The notes: generated from the sequence alone by a model not told the origin. Shown: positions 20,744 to 33,456, counted from the first letter of the stretch. The stretch is DNA of 64,000 nt from Sphagnum magellanicum (GCA_021904315.1 CM038907.1:20529223-20593222), one strand, 5' to 3'. Numbers and translations: made by a program.

Positions 20744-22571
20744 ATGGCGGATATAATTGTTGGGAAGTGGGCTCAGCTCATGATCACACCAGCGGAATTG
20801 AAGATAGTTGCTACCACAATAGCTGTTGTGATTTTTCTTCACTATATCATCAAGCAGTGGTTGTACCGGCGTACAAAGTTGAAGAGAGCACCTGGGCCGT
20901 TCCCCATCTGGCCAGTACTCGGAAGCCTTCTGCTTCTCGGCAGGCTGCCCCATCGAGCTTTCTACCAGTTGTCGAAGAAGTATGGCGACATCATGGAACT
21001 GAAGCTGGGATCGGTTCGCACAATCGTCGTCTCGTCACCAGAACTGGCAAAAGAGGTTCTCAAGGTGCATGATTTGATATTCGCGTCGCGTCCCGATATC
21101 GCTGCGCCTAAGATCATTTTTAATGATCGAGATATTGCGTTTGCACCTTACGGGAACCGCTGGCGGCATTTGAAGAAGGTTATCATGCTGGAGCTTCTCA
21201 CCGCCAAAAAACTTGAGGCCTCCAAGCATGTCCGAGACGAAGAGTTATCGTCGTTGATGCACCAAATTTTTGAGGATTGTAAGGTAAATTTTCAGTGTTG
21301 AATCGCAGCCCTTTGGTCATCACGGCTCGAGTTGCTGCATGAATCTGATTCTAGAGCAGAATCACTAATCTTAATCGGTCAACATCTCACTTGAAACAAA
21401 TGAATGCAACACTCTTTAGTACGAGTGACTACGTTCCATATCTAAAGCCATTCGATGTTCAAGGCCTTGTACCTCAGTTCAACCAGACACGTTTGAGATT
21501 CGATCGGCTTTTCGACAGAATTATTCAAGAGCATCTCAAAGAGAAGAAGCGGCCGGATGAGTCCAAGGACTTTCTTGATGTTATGCTCTCTCTTCCTGGA
21601 GTAGACGGTGTTAGTGACAGGATTGACGACAGCACAATCAGGGCAGTTGTTAACGTAAGTTGCTCCATCCTTTCTATAATTCAATCTAATGAATTTGACA
21701 AATTCGGTTTCAACTTATTTAGTCGTTGTGCGTGCTGAATGATTCCAACAATTATTTCATGTATTAGCTTTCACTCATAGGCAATGAACCAATCTTTGCA
21801 AACTTGCTTTCAATAGGACTAGGAACTATATTTTCTTGAATATTAAGTTCTTTTCCACTTGAGTTCAGCAACTCACTGATGATGTTCATGTTGTTAACTT
21901 TGTCCCATCATGTGTTACAGGAACTTTTAGCTGTAGGCACTGATACTACCTCCATCGCTGTGGAATGGGCACTCGTGCAGCTGCTAAAGCATCCAGACAT
22001 AACAAAGAAAGCTCAAGATGAATTGGATGATGTGGTGGGGCATGAGCGAGTTGTAGATGAGAGGGATATTCCTCAGTTGAAATACCTTCAAGCTGTAGTG
22101 ACAGAAACATTACGCCTTCATCCTCCAGCTCCTCTATTACTGCCACATGAGAGCACAGAAGCTTGTGAAGTAGGCGGATACCATATACCTGCCAAAACTC
22201 GCATTTTTGTGAATGTATGGGCAGTTCACCGACATCCATCTGCCTATGAAAATCCTCTGGATTTCAATCCTGAGAGATTTGTTGGAAGCGGGCTCGATAT
22301 GAAAGGGACAGATTTCCAGTTATTGCCGTTTGGCTCTGGAAGACGAATGTGCCCGGGGATGGATTTTTCTGTTTTAATGGTGCAAATTATATTGGCCAGG
22401 CTTCTTCATAGCTTCAATTGGACACTGCCAGAAGGGGAGAATCCTCAAGATATTGATATGCAAGAGTTATTTGGTGGAACAATTCCAAAAGCAATTCCAT
22501 TGGAGGCCGTGGCTAGTGCTAGGCTTCCCCTGCACTTGTATACAGCTAAAACACTCACTCAATGTAGTTGA
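20744..22571 (+). CDS. A-type cytochrome P450 (CYP71 clan), short exon 2
   Basis: Exons 20744-21283, 21355-21654 and 21921-22571 give one open frame of 496 residues. Borders are AAG|gtaaat, attctag|AGC, AAC|gtaagt and gttacag|GAA. Key motifs are intact: anchor, hinge APGPFPIWPVLGS, helix C WRHLKK, helix I VGTDTTS, ETLRLHPP, NPERFVG and heme loop FGSGRRMCPGM. It is the close paralogue, in opposite orientation, of the copy at 10.8-12.9 kb; exon 3 has exactly the same length (217 codons with stop). Exon 2 is 34 codons shorter: the paralogue's segment with ALLNVTTRLLFRKRY (helix D/E region) is missing and SRITNLNRSTSHLKQ stands in its place. The intron is also short (71 bases), as if a deletion removed the old acceptor and the exon start. 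The frame stays open, but loss of core helices makes activity doubtful. Confidence 0.8.
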
Positions 22572-22599
22572 TTAAGCTTATAACTGTCGAATCACAATA

Positions 22600-23282
22600 C
22601 TGTTGATGATAGAATCTGTAATACAGGACCCGTCATGCACATTTTTCTAATTGGTGTGGAAGTTTTTCTTAATATGTCAAGAATTTGGGGACTTCTATTT
22701 ATCTAAGGGCACAATGGAGGAAGCATTGATGCACAATATACGCTATGAAAGTTAATTGTGTGTATCATCTATGGTGGAGAGTGAGTAGAATATTCAGCAT
22801 CTGCTGTAGGCAAAGATATTACTCTCAATTCCATGCAATGCAAGTCTTGCAATCGACTTTCAAAACCCCGACCTGTCCATCTCTGCTTACTCCTGCATTA
22901 TCCTCTGAATCTATCGAGCATGGTTGTACAAAGAATCTTCAAATCTCTCAATCGCTTCTTATATTTTATGAATGCTTACTGCAGGCCTGCTTACTGTTGC
23001 AAAAGCTGATCGTTCCACAATATTCGCCGGAGGTTGTCAATGTCACAAGTGTTGTCATTCCTAAATCATATTGTACATATGATCATGGCATGAGTAGGCA
23101 TTGATTTGCATGGTATGCAAAAAATATGATACGCATGACATGATCCTGTGTGAAGAGTCTTTTCATAACCCTATCTACTTCACAGTCATCACACAGACCT
23201 TTCCAAAAACATTTCAAGCATCTCTAGCGCAGTACCTTGGCAACTTCGACACATGTTTATCAAATAATTTCAGCATTTTTGA
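22600..23282. other. 3' flank of the P450, nothing recognised
   Basis: Open frames here are short and without a recognisable product. A polyadenylation site could not be fixed. Confidence 0.45.
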
Positions 23283-23615
23283 CACTACAAGAGAAAGTGA
23301 CATTTATCACACAAAAAGTGGTGGCTCACAAAAGCTTGTGTGAGATAAACTGTGTACTTTTATTCAATACTGTGATATTTATTGTGTTATATGGTACGTA
23401 GAAATTGTAATTTAACACTAGATAATGACATATATTACATAATATTACACACGTGTTATTATCTAGTGTCAAATTACAGATTTTGTGCACTATATGCCAC
23501 AATAAACATCACATATAGTGTACATTGTGATGAATGAAATCACATAGTTTACTTCACACAAATGTCATGAGTCATGGCTTTTTGTGTGATAAAAGCTAAT
23601 TTCTCCTGTTTTATG
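23283..23615. mobile_element. CACTA-like foldback MITE
   Basis: The left end cactacaagagaaagtgac is followed by atttatcacacaaaaagtgg. The right end, read in reverse complement, is cataaaacaggagaaattag followed by cttttatcacacaaaaagcc. The two halves pair over most of the ~330 bases, with the turn near 23440. The 5' CACTACAAGAGAAA resembles plant CACTA (EnSpm) termini; no transposase is present, so it would be non-autonomous. A clear 3-bp target duplication was not found. Confidence 0.65.
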
Positions 23616-25794
23616 TAAATAGTATATTTGCATCCAACCTGCCAAGGTATTATGGTATTCTTTCAAGACCACCCTGGTGCTTTTGCAGAACACTTTAGGC
23701 CAGTTCCAGACTACTGTATCGACAGAAATTTCTTGGTGACCAATTCCCGACAGATTGTGCTCAATTATTAAAAAGGTTTCAGATGTATCTCCTCCAATGC
23801 CCTTTATAGCCTAGACATGCTCCACATAAGATAAGCCAAGTCAGGAGTCGTGTTCTCTGGATGAGAAATCGAAGTCCAATAAAATGGTGCTCCTAAATCT
23901 CTGCTACATGTTAACTTATAAGTAGCTAGTTTACTTCTTTTATGTATACTTCAGGTCATCCTGCCAGGGCATTGCATCCTCCACCCTTGAAAATGCCCTC
24001 ACAGGAGGGCGTTCCCTGGCGTACCAACTGAGGAAGTCCATCAAATTTATGCCTAAGATGTATTCAAATGAGCAGTCGTGGTTCCATCCCAGCAAAGTGC
24101 CCTCACCCCAGGGAAATTACATGAAACCAGCCTGCATTGAAAATTGAGTTCGGGTCAGTACAACCCAAGTTACATTGCGATTTTCTGAAGAGGTTGTTGC
24201 GTTTCCAGAACTTAGTTTCATTCCTGAAACACTTTGACACGAATGCTTGCATGCTTTTGATTGCTTGCAGAAATGTTGTTCAATAGAAGGTTTAAAAAAA
24301 CAATTCCTTAAACTTGGTGTTGATGGCAGACCAAATATGAAGAGGCTGAACCAGTGGCCATAAGCGGCGTCAGATCATGTATTTCAACATGACTTTGAAA
24401 TTAATGTTCCAAAAGTTTAAATCAGCACTATGTGTAATAGAGAGTTTCAGTCAATTTGCAACTTCACAAAAAGAGTTTGATTTCTTTGAATAGTGAAAAT
24501 TCCAAAAAATAGCAACATGGAGCACTTGTAGACTGTGAGTATTATAAAATTCAACTGATAAATTAACTTACTAAAGGTTATTGAGTTTGATATGATATTA
24601 CATAATGTGATGGTATCCAATTCATTACTTGTACTAAGACAAGTAAATTTATATGGATATTGTAGAAAAGTATAAATTAAACATTTAGTGTTTCTAATTG
24701 AAGTTTGTATAGTAGTATAATGTATGGTATACGTTTACATGTTAAATGTGATTTATTACAGTATTCTTGTTCTTCTCATCATTAAACCAAGAACCATCTA
24801 ATGATGTAAGGACTTGCATATAATCCAATCACCTCATTTTATTATCCCATCTTTTGTTTAATAATAACAGAATGTTTGGCAACAAACATTTCATTCACTC
24901 AGCAAAATAGTAGATGAAATTCTCATGAAGAATCTAAAGTAGGCTACAGTTCATAGAAGTGGCCAGAGACAAACATACAGGGTCTCTTTGTTGGCCAGAT
25001 TGGCAGTTTGTTTGCATAGAAATGCTAATGCAAGGAGTTTCAGAGAAGAGAATTAACATTTGACCTCTACTGATTGGCTTTGACAAAGATGGTGGTATGC
25101 TGTAGGTATGAAGGTTTCAAGCTCTACTAAACAATGTATCAATGTCATCCTAACTGAATTGCTAATGACCTTGACACATGTATGCATGGACTAACCTGTG
25201 AAGCATAGCAGGTCATTGACATGATATATAATTCTTTTATTGTTCCTGGTAATTATTCAAACTTTGTGTGCTTTGTGAGCTTTCAGCTGCATTCTCCATG
25301 GAGCAGCCTATTCTATCCAAAAGACACAACACAGTATAAACACAGCAACATGGCAGTACAAACGTAGCAACACAGCAGAGACAATAGATCTAGTTTGAAG
25401 GGAAACAAAAGCGACAAGACTAAATGTAATAGTGCAAAGAGTTAAAATTTCAATGTGCAGAGTGCAATTTGTAAAGTGTATTAAGTTGAAGCTAATTTGC
25501 ATATAGCATGGTGCATCAATGTATACCACTTTACTAGATAGTATATTCCTAATTGAGCACTACTAGTAATCTACAAATGTTTTACGTTAAGCTGACCATC
25601 ACCATCACCACGAACCAACAATAACTTGTAATCATTGCTAGGTCACCGGTGATCCATCATAAGCATCTTTCTCTTACCACCATCGCTCGTGATCTAGTTC
25701 TAAAAATTTGTTAATATATAATTAATTAACCACTTCATTTTTAACACTCGCACTAGGTGATTAAAATTTGCTTTCAAGAGATTCTAGGCCTAAA
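23616..25794. other. intergenic, mostly AT-rich
   Basis: No supported gene. A less AT-rich patch at about 23950-24170 has a short coding-like run on the minus strand (DFLSWYARERPPVRAF) of unknown family, possibly from a mobile element. The frame at 25308-25529 (-) shows hydrophobic runs but nothing recognisable. Confidence 0.4.
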
Positions 25795-27040
25795 TCTTCA
25801 TGCACCAAGAATGTTTCTCCCTTGGAATGGCCTTGGTTAGCATGTATACAGCCATCTTCTCGGTTAAGATGTACTCAAATTGGATTGCTCTTAGATTCAC
25901 CATGTCACGAACATAGTGATGTTGAATGTCTATGTGCTTCGTTATAGAACAATGAGTGACAAGCACCCTTGGCCATCAGCAAATATGATAGTTCTATTTT
26001 CTTACGTGAACCCAAGTTCATGTAAAAAGCTACAAAGCCACATGGCTTTTCTAGCTTGCAACGCAACCATGTGCTCAACCTCCATTGTGGAAAGAGCAAC
26101 CATAGGTTGTTTATGTGAAGACCAACTTATTACTCCGTCACTCAAAGGAAAGGCATAACTTGTGATGGATTTTTTTGTGCTTCAATCCTTGCCCTAGTTT
26201 GAGTCACAATATTCACAAATTGTTTGTTTATCCATGGCCTTGTACTAAAGATAGTAATCTTTAGTGGGTGAAAGCATGGTAAAGTGTACAACTAAAAGTA
26301 CTTGCTAATCTACTTGTCATGTGAACAAAAAAATAGGACCAAAACCCATCACAAAATTATTATACATTCAATCTTTTTAGTTGAATGATAAATAACAAGA
26401 TATTGATTCATTATTATCCATTAATTTTTAAATTTTGCATTGTAAAAGTAGGTTTCAAATAGACTTTTAAAAATGTACGTAGCTTTTCAAACCTATTTTT
26501 TATAGTGTAAGATTTGATTCAAGTATGTGTCAAGTATATTTTACCAAAGAAAGAGTAAATTTATTTTTTGGTGATGCCCTTGAATATACAATGATCATTA
26601 TGCTATAACTTCATGCATGTATATTTCATTAAATTTTCAAAGAAAAAGTAGGTTTGAACACCATATTGATTAATCATTTGTAAACATACTTATTTTTTAC
26701 TTTTATTATTCCAAAGTTTTTGAAATTTTGTAGTTGACTTACAATGAACCCAATTGAAGGCTCAATAATTTCAAAATGGAATTTAAATAAACTTTGAATC
26801 TAATTTTTTGTATTTTCGTGAAAAATTGCCTTGATATTTTTTGGTCAATTTTTTTTGTATGCTTTACCATGCTTTCACCCTAGTTCCTTTCAAATAATGA
26901 ATTTTCTTTCACACCTTGCTAGTGGTCCATCTATGGTCCATGCATGAATTGGCATATTGCTCCCATAGCCATAACCAAATCAGGTTTTGTGGCAATATAA
27001 CATACATCAAGGTACCCATAGCTTTGCGATAAAAGACATT
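25795..27040 (-). mobile_element. Ty1/copia retrotransposon fossil (RNase H end of pol), broken
   Basis: Minus-strand traces of the copia pol C-terminus are clear. The upstream part near 26890-27040 resembles the region before RNase H. At 25800-26250 is the RNase H domain, with short matches such as VISWSSHKQPMVALSTME and EYILTEKM. A roughly 600-base AT-rich stretch (about 26260-26880) separates the two parts and looks inserted. No LTRs were identified. The copy is heavily broken, with many lesions, and looks old. It abuts the non-LTR fossil at 27050. Confidence 0.7.
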
Positions 27041-27049
27041 TTCTAAAAA

Positions 27050-29786
27050 TTGGGAGGAACTTCAAGCACAACATCTTCTTCAAGTGCAAACACTTGTGTG
27101 GCTATTGTGGACCAAGGTCCCTTAGTGTCCATGTTCCTTTCGAATTCTTCTTTTACTTCACCCCTTACCCCTACCCCCCCCCCCCCCCCCCCCCCCCCAC
27201 GGCGATTTGGGCAAAGCTTGACTTTAAGGCATGTCAAAGAGTATGCACGTGTGACAAGGCCCCTTGCCCCCTTAGCCTTGGCTTCTACTTCTTGGGAAAC
27301 CATTTCAACTTTGCAAGCTTTCCACCCTTTCAGTTCCACCTTCCCTTGTTTCAATTTTTTGTTGGACTTTCATTTGAATGAAGACCTAAAGTTATCCTTG
27401 AATTCATTTAGCTCAACTTTCTTGCACATGTTTCATCTTTCCGCAAGGGAACATTTTGGCATGATTTTTGAGCATCTTTGGGATGTTTTTGACCTTAAAA
27501 AATCTCCCAACAATTTCATTCAACTTCATCATCTAAATTCCCATGTTGCCATGGATTGCTTCCCAAGGTCCATTGTTTTCATCTTTGGTGCCACTAAGTT
27601 TTTGACTTTGGCCAAGCCTTTGGGTGGCATTAAACCGATTACAATGGGCGAGGTCCTCTACCAACTAGTCAACAAAGCTTTATGTCTCCAACTTTGATAT
27701 GTGTTTTCTTATCATTTGTTGTTTCATTAATTTGGTGTGGGAGTTAAAGGTGGGTGTGAAGTGGTGGTGCACAATATTCGAACTATTTGGATGTCCATCC
27801 CAACTAGGTGGTGTTGTAATGGATGTGGCAAACGCATTTAATTCCATCTTGCATAAGACCATAATCCAAGAGCTTCGTGTGGCAAGAAGCTAGTTGTTTT
27901 TGCTCTTCCTTTTTGTTAACTACTTTTACACCCAACAATTGCCTTTGTTTTTTAGTCATCATTTCCCCAAGGGAAAATTATCGATTATCCTTTCATCTAT
28001 GGGCATGTGTTAAGGTGACCCACTTGCTAAACCTTTTTTTATTCTTGTTCAGTTTTGTGCCTTGAAAACCTATTTTATTGTTTTTTCTTTTGTGACTCTT
28101 CCCTTCGTTAATCAATGGCATTCACATCCTCAACCCGATTTCCTTCATTCCCCTCATTAATAGATGACATTCACATCCTCAACCTTGTTTCCTTCATTCC
28201 CCTCACTTTCAACCATTTTGCTTCCCAATTGGCCTTAGAGGGTTTGGTCGTCCAACCTTGTAAGTACATTACATGGTCCCCTTCTAACTTATTCACCAAT
28301 TTTTCCCCTCCCCATGGTTTTTGTTGCCTTCCTAATGGCATATGGGTTTTAGGGGTCTTCTGTGGTTTTGTGTTGTTCTCTTTTTCCTTTCTACAAGACA
28401 TTTAAGATGAAGATGTTCGCCATGTAAATGTGTTTCTAGGGTTAAGGGATGTCCAAGTTGTTTTCGATATCTTATTTCAATGTTTTGCATAAAGACCTTA
28501 TTTGTTTTATGTTTTTCCACCCTTCCCAAGCTTTTGGCACTAGCTTGTTTCCTTCAACTTGACCCTCATGCAAGTTTTTGAGATGCTTATAGGCCTAGGT
28601 TCTTTTGAGTGTCCAAAGGCCCATTTGGTGCATTGGCAAGTTTCATTCCCCATTTTTAATGGATGCATAGGCCTCATCTTTCCAAAGGCCATTGTACCAA
28701 CAGCTTACTTAAGGAGTTGGGCACTAATATCACTTATCATTGCTTTTAGATTCTTGTTCGTTTTTATTGGAAGCTATTGGGGCAAATAGTTCAAGTTCAT
28801 TCCCCTCCTAGGTGCACTTGAAGTTGTTTAAAAAACTTCTTCCCCTAATTGCAACAACATGTTTAACCCCATTCAAACAACTTGTAAAGAAGGGAGCAAA
28901 TCAACTTCAAAAAACAATTTCAAAAAAACTACACAACCATTCCTTTTCCAACATCATTTCTGACATGTCTTCTAATTCGCATTAGGCACATTTAAGGTCC
29001 TATGCAAGGCCATGCATAGGAGTTGGGTTGTTTGTTCACCTTGTAATCCCATGTTTTCATCTACCCTTAAATGTTTTTTCCTTTACATTGTGGACATATT
29101 AAGCCTCTTCCATCCTTTGGCTCTTAATCTAACACATTACATTTGTGACCAACCATTAGACCCATGGGGATCCACCTCCTCTGTTGCACCCATGGTGGGG
29201 AGAGGATTACATCCCATGATGTTGTTCGAGATTCCTTTGTGTCCATCACAAAAGATATGACATTTCATGTTTTGCAGGAGCAAACCCACATTCTTTCACC
29301 ACCTTTTCCTTCTCGTTGACGTGTTGACATTGTTTTATTAGTTGATGGCATTTACACGTTAACCAATGTTGTAATTATCGACCCCACTCAAGTAGACATG
29401 GTATCATTAGCAACTCTTCCCATGGGGTGGCTACAACACTAGTAACTCAAGTGAAGAAAAGACTTTATTGTAATCGTCACCCAATGGATGTGTTTTTCCT
29501 TCTTGCCATAGAGGTTTTTGGGTGTCTTCACTAGCACATTGATAACTTCTTTCATCAATGTGCTAAAATGGTGTGGACAACAAAGGCCACCAAAAGCCTT
29601 CCTTTATCAATGTTGCTTTCTTTTTACAGATAAATAATGTCGGTGGTTTTATAGAGAGGCCACCTCCATCTTGAGATGAACTATTACTACATGGGAAGGT
29701 TCTTTTAGGCTAGGAATTTTATCGGGTTTACATCCCCTTTCTTTAATTGATTTGCTTCATGTGATTGGTGGAATGTTCAATTTTTA
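27050..29786 (+). mobile_element. RLE-type non-LTR retrotransposon ORF, decayed
   Basis: A reverse-transcriptase ORF can be followed over about 2.7 kb. From 27050 an open frame of 215 codons ends LAKPLGGIKPITMGEVLYQL, the RT motif before the catalytic core. Then come VANAFNSILHKTIIQELRVA (near 27830) and SLIDDIHILN at the [FY]xDD position (near 28155). Next are HFASQLALEGLVVQPCK, GLGSFECPKAHL and AYLRSWAL, and a C-terminal part with CDQPLDPWG, EQTHIL and RRVDIVLLVDG, which resembles the Cys/His plus PD..D region of restriction-like-endonuclease LINEs (R2-like). Many stops and frameshifts are present, some TAG/TGA at Trp positions. A C25 tract (27174-27198) and a ~51-base tandem duplication (28108-28210) lie inside it. 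Confidence 0.75.
27174..27198 (+). repeat. poly-C tract (25 C)
   Basis: An uninterrupted run of 25 cytosines inside the RT relic, in a Pro-rich part of the frame. Such a tract often varies in length and can be a sequencing artefact site. Confidence 0.95.
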
Positions 29787-32700
29787 GTGGTTCCTTTTCT
29801 TCTTTGTGGCCCACCTTTGTTGGGTTATTTGTTTGCTTGGACTTCAGTCCTTGACCCTTGTTTCCTTTTTTTTTTTTTTTTTTTGGGTGCTATCTTTCTA
29901 TAAAGTTTAGTAGGGCTACAACACCTCACTATCTTATTTGCATTTTTTCAAATAACTAACCATTTATGCCAATTCCCTAGTAGTTAAACATCATCCTTTT
30001 GCAAGAAACATCTATAGAAAAATTAAAAAGAAAACTTATCACCAACCAATTGATAAAAGTTTGGGAGATCAAATTGTGACAAACATTTAATTAAAAAAAT
30101 TGAAAACCCCAATTTTGCAATTTTTTGTTAATTTCAACCTTTAATTACATATCATTATGAGTAGCTATCTTGATGTCCATAATTATGATCTTTATGTCCA
30201 AGCTTTTTGACCAATTCAATTACATTAATATTCATGACTATTTGAAAATCAAAACCATCATTGGTCACATTACATAAACAAAGTTTTGGGATTACAATGA
30301 AAGAATGAAATGGAAATGAACACTTTTAGTAAGAAAGTGTGTGAAGTCCATTCAACCATGGTTACACTAGAATAAAACATTTTTCATTTACAATCAAATT
30401 GTGCAACTAAAAAATTGGGATATGTTTGCAATAACATTTTTTCAATTGGTTCCAAATAACATATTTTCTTTTAGTGCTAGTTAATGATGAGATCCAATTC
30501 AATGTTCAAATATGCAAAAAGAAAAAGACCAACCACCTAAACATGTCCTTTCTTCCTTTTTTCCTTTGCAAAAAATCCAACTTACAATGAATAAATTCAT
30601 TCCAAAAGAAAATTAACTTACTTTAAACTAAATAAACCCATCCCCAATTTCATTTCCTACAAAAGGCCACCACCAACACAATTTTCGACCCAAAAGAAGC
30701 TATGCACATGGTAACCTCTTCATCATATGACATAATTCTAACATCTCTATCAAAAGAGAAAATTCATTATTACAAAACATGTCCCAATTCATTATGCATT
30801 TCACTCAACATCCATTAAATATCCACTTCTACAAATTTTGTTTGGTAACAATGATTCTAGAACAAAATAATATTGTAAAATAATATATAAGTTTTCATAC
30901 ATTACACATGCAGTACAAAGAAATGTGATGCAGTGATCTTACAAACTATATAAGTACCTAGAGAATACCTCATAACTTCCAAATGTAGTGGATCAATTCT
31001 AGAAGTTTCCAAAGCCACGCCAACTTGGGAATTAAAAAATGTCCAATATATAAAATTATGTCTTGTTATAGAAGTCTTACACTTTCAACAATCTTATGTA
31101 AGAATTCCTCATTGGATATTAACCCCATGATAAAATTTCAAGACCTCAGTCATGCTTATCAATAGCAAATTTTTATTTTAGAAACTTTTGAAAACACTAT
31201 AAACAACAAAAGATGAAATTAAATCCTAAGGATTCCTTTGAATGCATACTTAGATCTCGGGTTGCTAAAAAAATAAACAAAAACAATTTCAACTTTAGAC
31301 TATTAACAAGTTGAAAAAAAAAATTAAGTCTCAATTCATTGTGCAACAATATATCTTGCTTCAAGTTGATCGTAAGCAAATCCTTGCTAGTTGTCGCTTT
31401 GTTGATTACCTTGCTACTAGCAAGCTAAACATAACCATAATCTTGCTTCATGTGCTTCCATAATAACCATGTTGACCATAATTGTACCTATATCAATGCT
31501 AGTGGCTCCAACTAGGGCTATTTGTTCTCTATGGCAAGACATCTCAATCTCTTGATCAAAATAAATAGAGGAAGATTTGTAATGTCCATCATGACAACTT
31601 CACCTTTGTACATATGAAACAAGGGTGTAAAACTAATGTGAAACCAACTAAATCACTCAACACAAACAACAATTTTGAACTTGATACATTGCAAAAAAAC
31701 TTAACCTATTGTGCTTGTTGTGCATAGTAATCATATGACTCATGGAATAGTTATAGGACATCATTAGCAAGTGTGTGCTAAGGAAAACAACCTTAAAAGG
31801 TGATTGTGGAAAATCAAGATGATGCTTGCAAACTTCTTGTTAGACTAATCATCAAACTAGCAACCAAAACAATACAAAATAGTCACAAAAGTTGATGCGA
31901 CAACCTCCAATTCAAGAAATGATGAGAATAGGACGCCGCCATACCCATAGTCAACCATTGTTTCTATAAAAGGAGGAATACAAAAGATATAAAGAAACAA
32001 GCAATAGCTATTATTGACTTTTTTTTGGTGTCAAGAGAACAACAAAGGAAGTCATTGAAGACAACAAACAATAAGCAACCAACGCCCTCAAGCACCTCTC
32101 CATAGCACCATCTAATATACTCTCTCTACACATTTCACACAAATCGCTTGAACATATATGTTCATCAATTCCGCAACAAACTCTTGTTGCAACCACAAAA
32201 TCAAACTCTTGTAAAAAAACAAAATCAGCCACCACCCCAAACCAAAACCTAACCCTAAAATCAATAAGCTCACACCCACCTGGTCTGGACGGAGTAATTC
32301 CACTATCAACAACCCACACTCAATGTGAATGTCGCAACCCGAAGAATAAAATCTTCAACCATCCCCTTTTGAACACGACAATTTAACATCACAAAACATC
32401 TCAACCAATGCTGACCTGCTAGAAGTGACAATCCTTTCCCCCCCTTTGAGGACCTGACAAACTACCTTCCTTAAGAGATAGACTCTTATCTTGTTGGTGC
32501 CATGCAATGATGTGAGGTCCAATATGGGTACATTTCCACAATCTTCTACTGGCACATTAGTTGTACTAAGATATCCCACTCAAATAGTTGGGACTTTTTA
32601 TGTAAAATGTTGAGATATTTGGCTCACTATTCTCATGGATTTCCCACTGGTTGTGGTGGTTGCCCTCAGATCTGGAGATTTTCTCCAGATCAACAAATAA

Positions 32701-32825
32701 TGTCGGTCACATTACCTCAAAAAACCCGTTGTACAAGTGCAAAAGTATTCTCACTTGGTCTTTGGTCATATTGGCCACAGTGAACAAGCACCCACCAGCG
32801 CACCATCCATGGGATGCCCGTTATT
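29787..32825. other. intergenic, very AT-rich
   Basis: No gene recognised. There is a T22 run near 29863. On the minus strand at 32355-32579 a 74-codon frame (NVPVEDCGNVPILDLTSLHG) looks coding-like but unknown to me. The region 32040-32330 is C/A-rich. The palindrome gatctggagattttctccag lies near 32671. Confidence 0.45.
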
Positions 32826-33456
32826 ACTCAGTTGTGGATGAACGTCAACTGAGTTAATATTTGGTTTAACCTTGGTAACCAATTCTGTAAGAAATAGGTC
32901 TCATATATAGGTAGATAGGTAGGAAAATAGTTAAAATCTAACTAAGTAGATGGTTTATATATAGGTAAGGGCTGTTTCTACTACCTACCTACTAACAACC
33001 TACCAACTGAACTAACCACCATGGTTAGTTATGGAAGTGGAATCCAACAGAAAACTGTTTCCTGACCACTTACCATCCATCCTTCATGGTGCGCTGGTGG
33101 GTGCTGGTTCACTGTGGCTAGTTGCATTAACCACAGTGAACCAGCACCCACCAGCACACCACTAAGGATGAATGGTCAGTGGTCCGGAAACGGTTTTCTG
33201 TTGGGATCCAGTTCCCTAGCTAACCATGGTGGGTAGCTCAGTTGCTTTTTTTAAAACCTACCTACTAACAGCCCAGAAGCAGGTTGTTAGTAGGTAGGTA
33301 GTAAAAACAGCCCATACCTATCTATATACCATCTACGTACCTAGCAATTGCCTATTTTATTACCTATCTACCTATTTGAGAGACCTATTTCCTACAGAAT
33401 TGGTTACCAAGGTGAAACCAAATATTAACTCAGTTGAGGTTCATCCACAACTGAGT
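32826..33456. mobile_element. long foldback element (two ~300-base arms)
   Basis: The left arm (32826-33117) starts actcagttgtggatgaac and the right arm (33131-33456) ends gttcatccacaactgagt. The arms pair along nearly their full length, through gttaatatttggtttaacc, the tacctacctactaac tract and caccatggttag, up to ggtgctggttcactgtgg / ccacagtgaaccagcacc with a 13-base loop. The terminal 29 bases are themselves palindromic (actcagttg..caactgagt). A partial extra copy of the loop-proximal end lies outside the left arm at 32775-32812. No transposase or clear target duplication was found. Confidence 0.85.

Noticed and set aside
20677-21072. 131-codon plus-strand frame overlapping P450 exon 1
   Set aside because: It is another register of the P450 exon, which has clear family motifs.
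27043-27354. 103-codon minus-strand frame with a poly-Gly run
   Set aside because: Complement of the RT relic; the Gly run is the poly-C tract read backwards.
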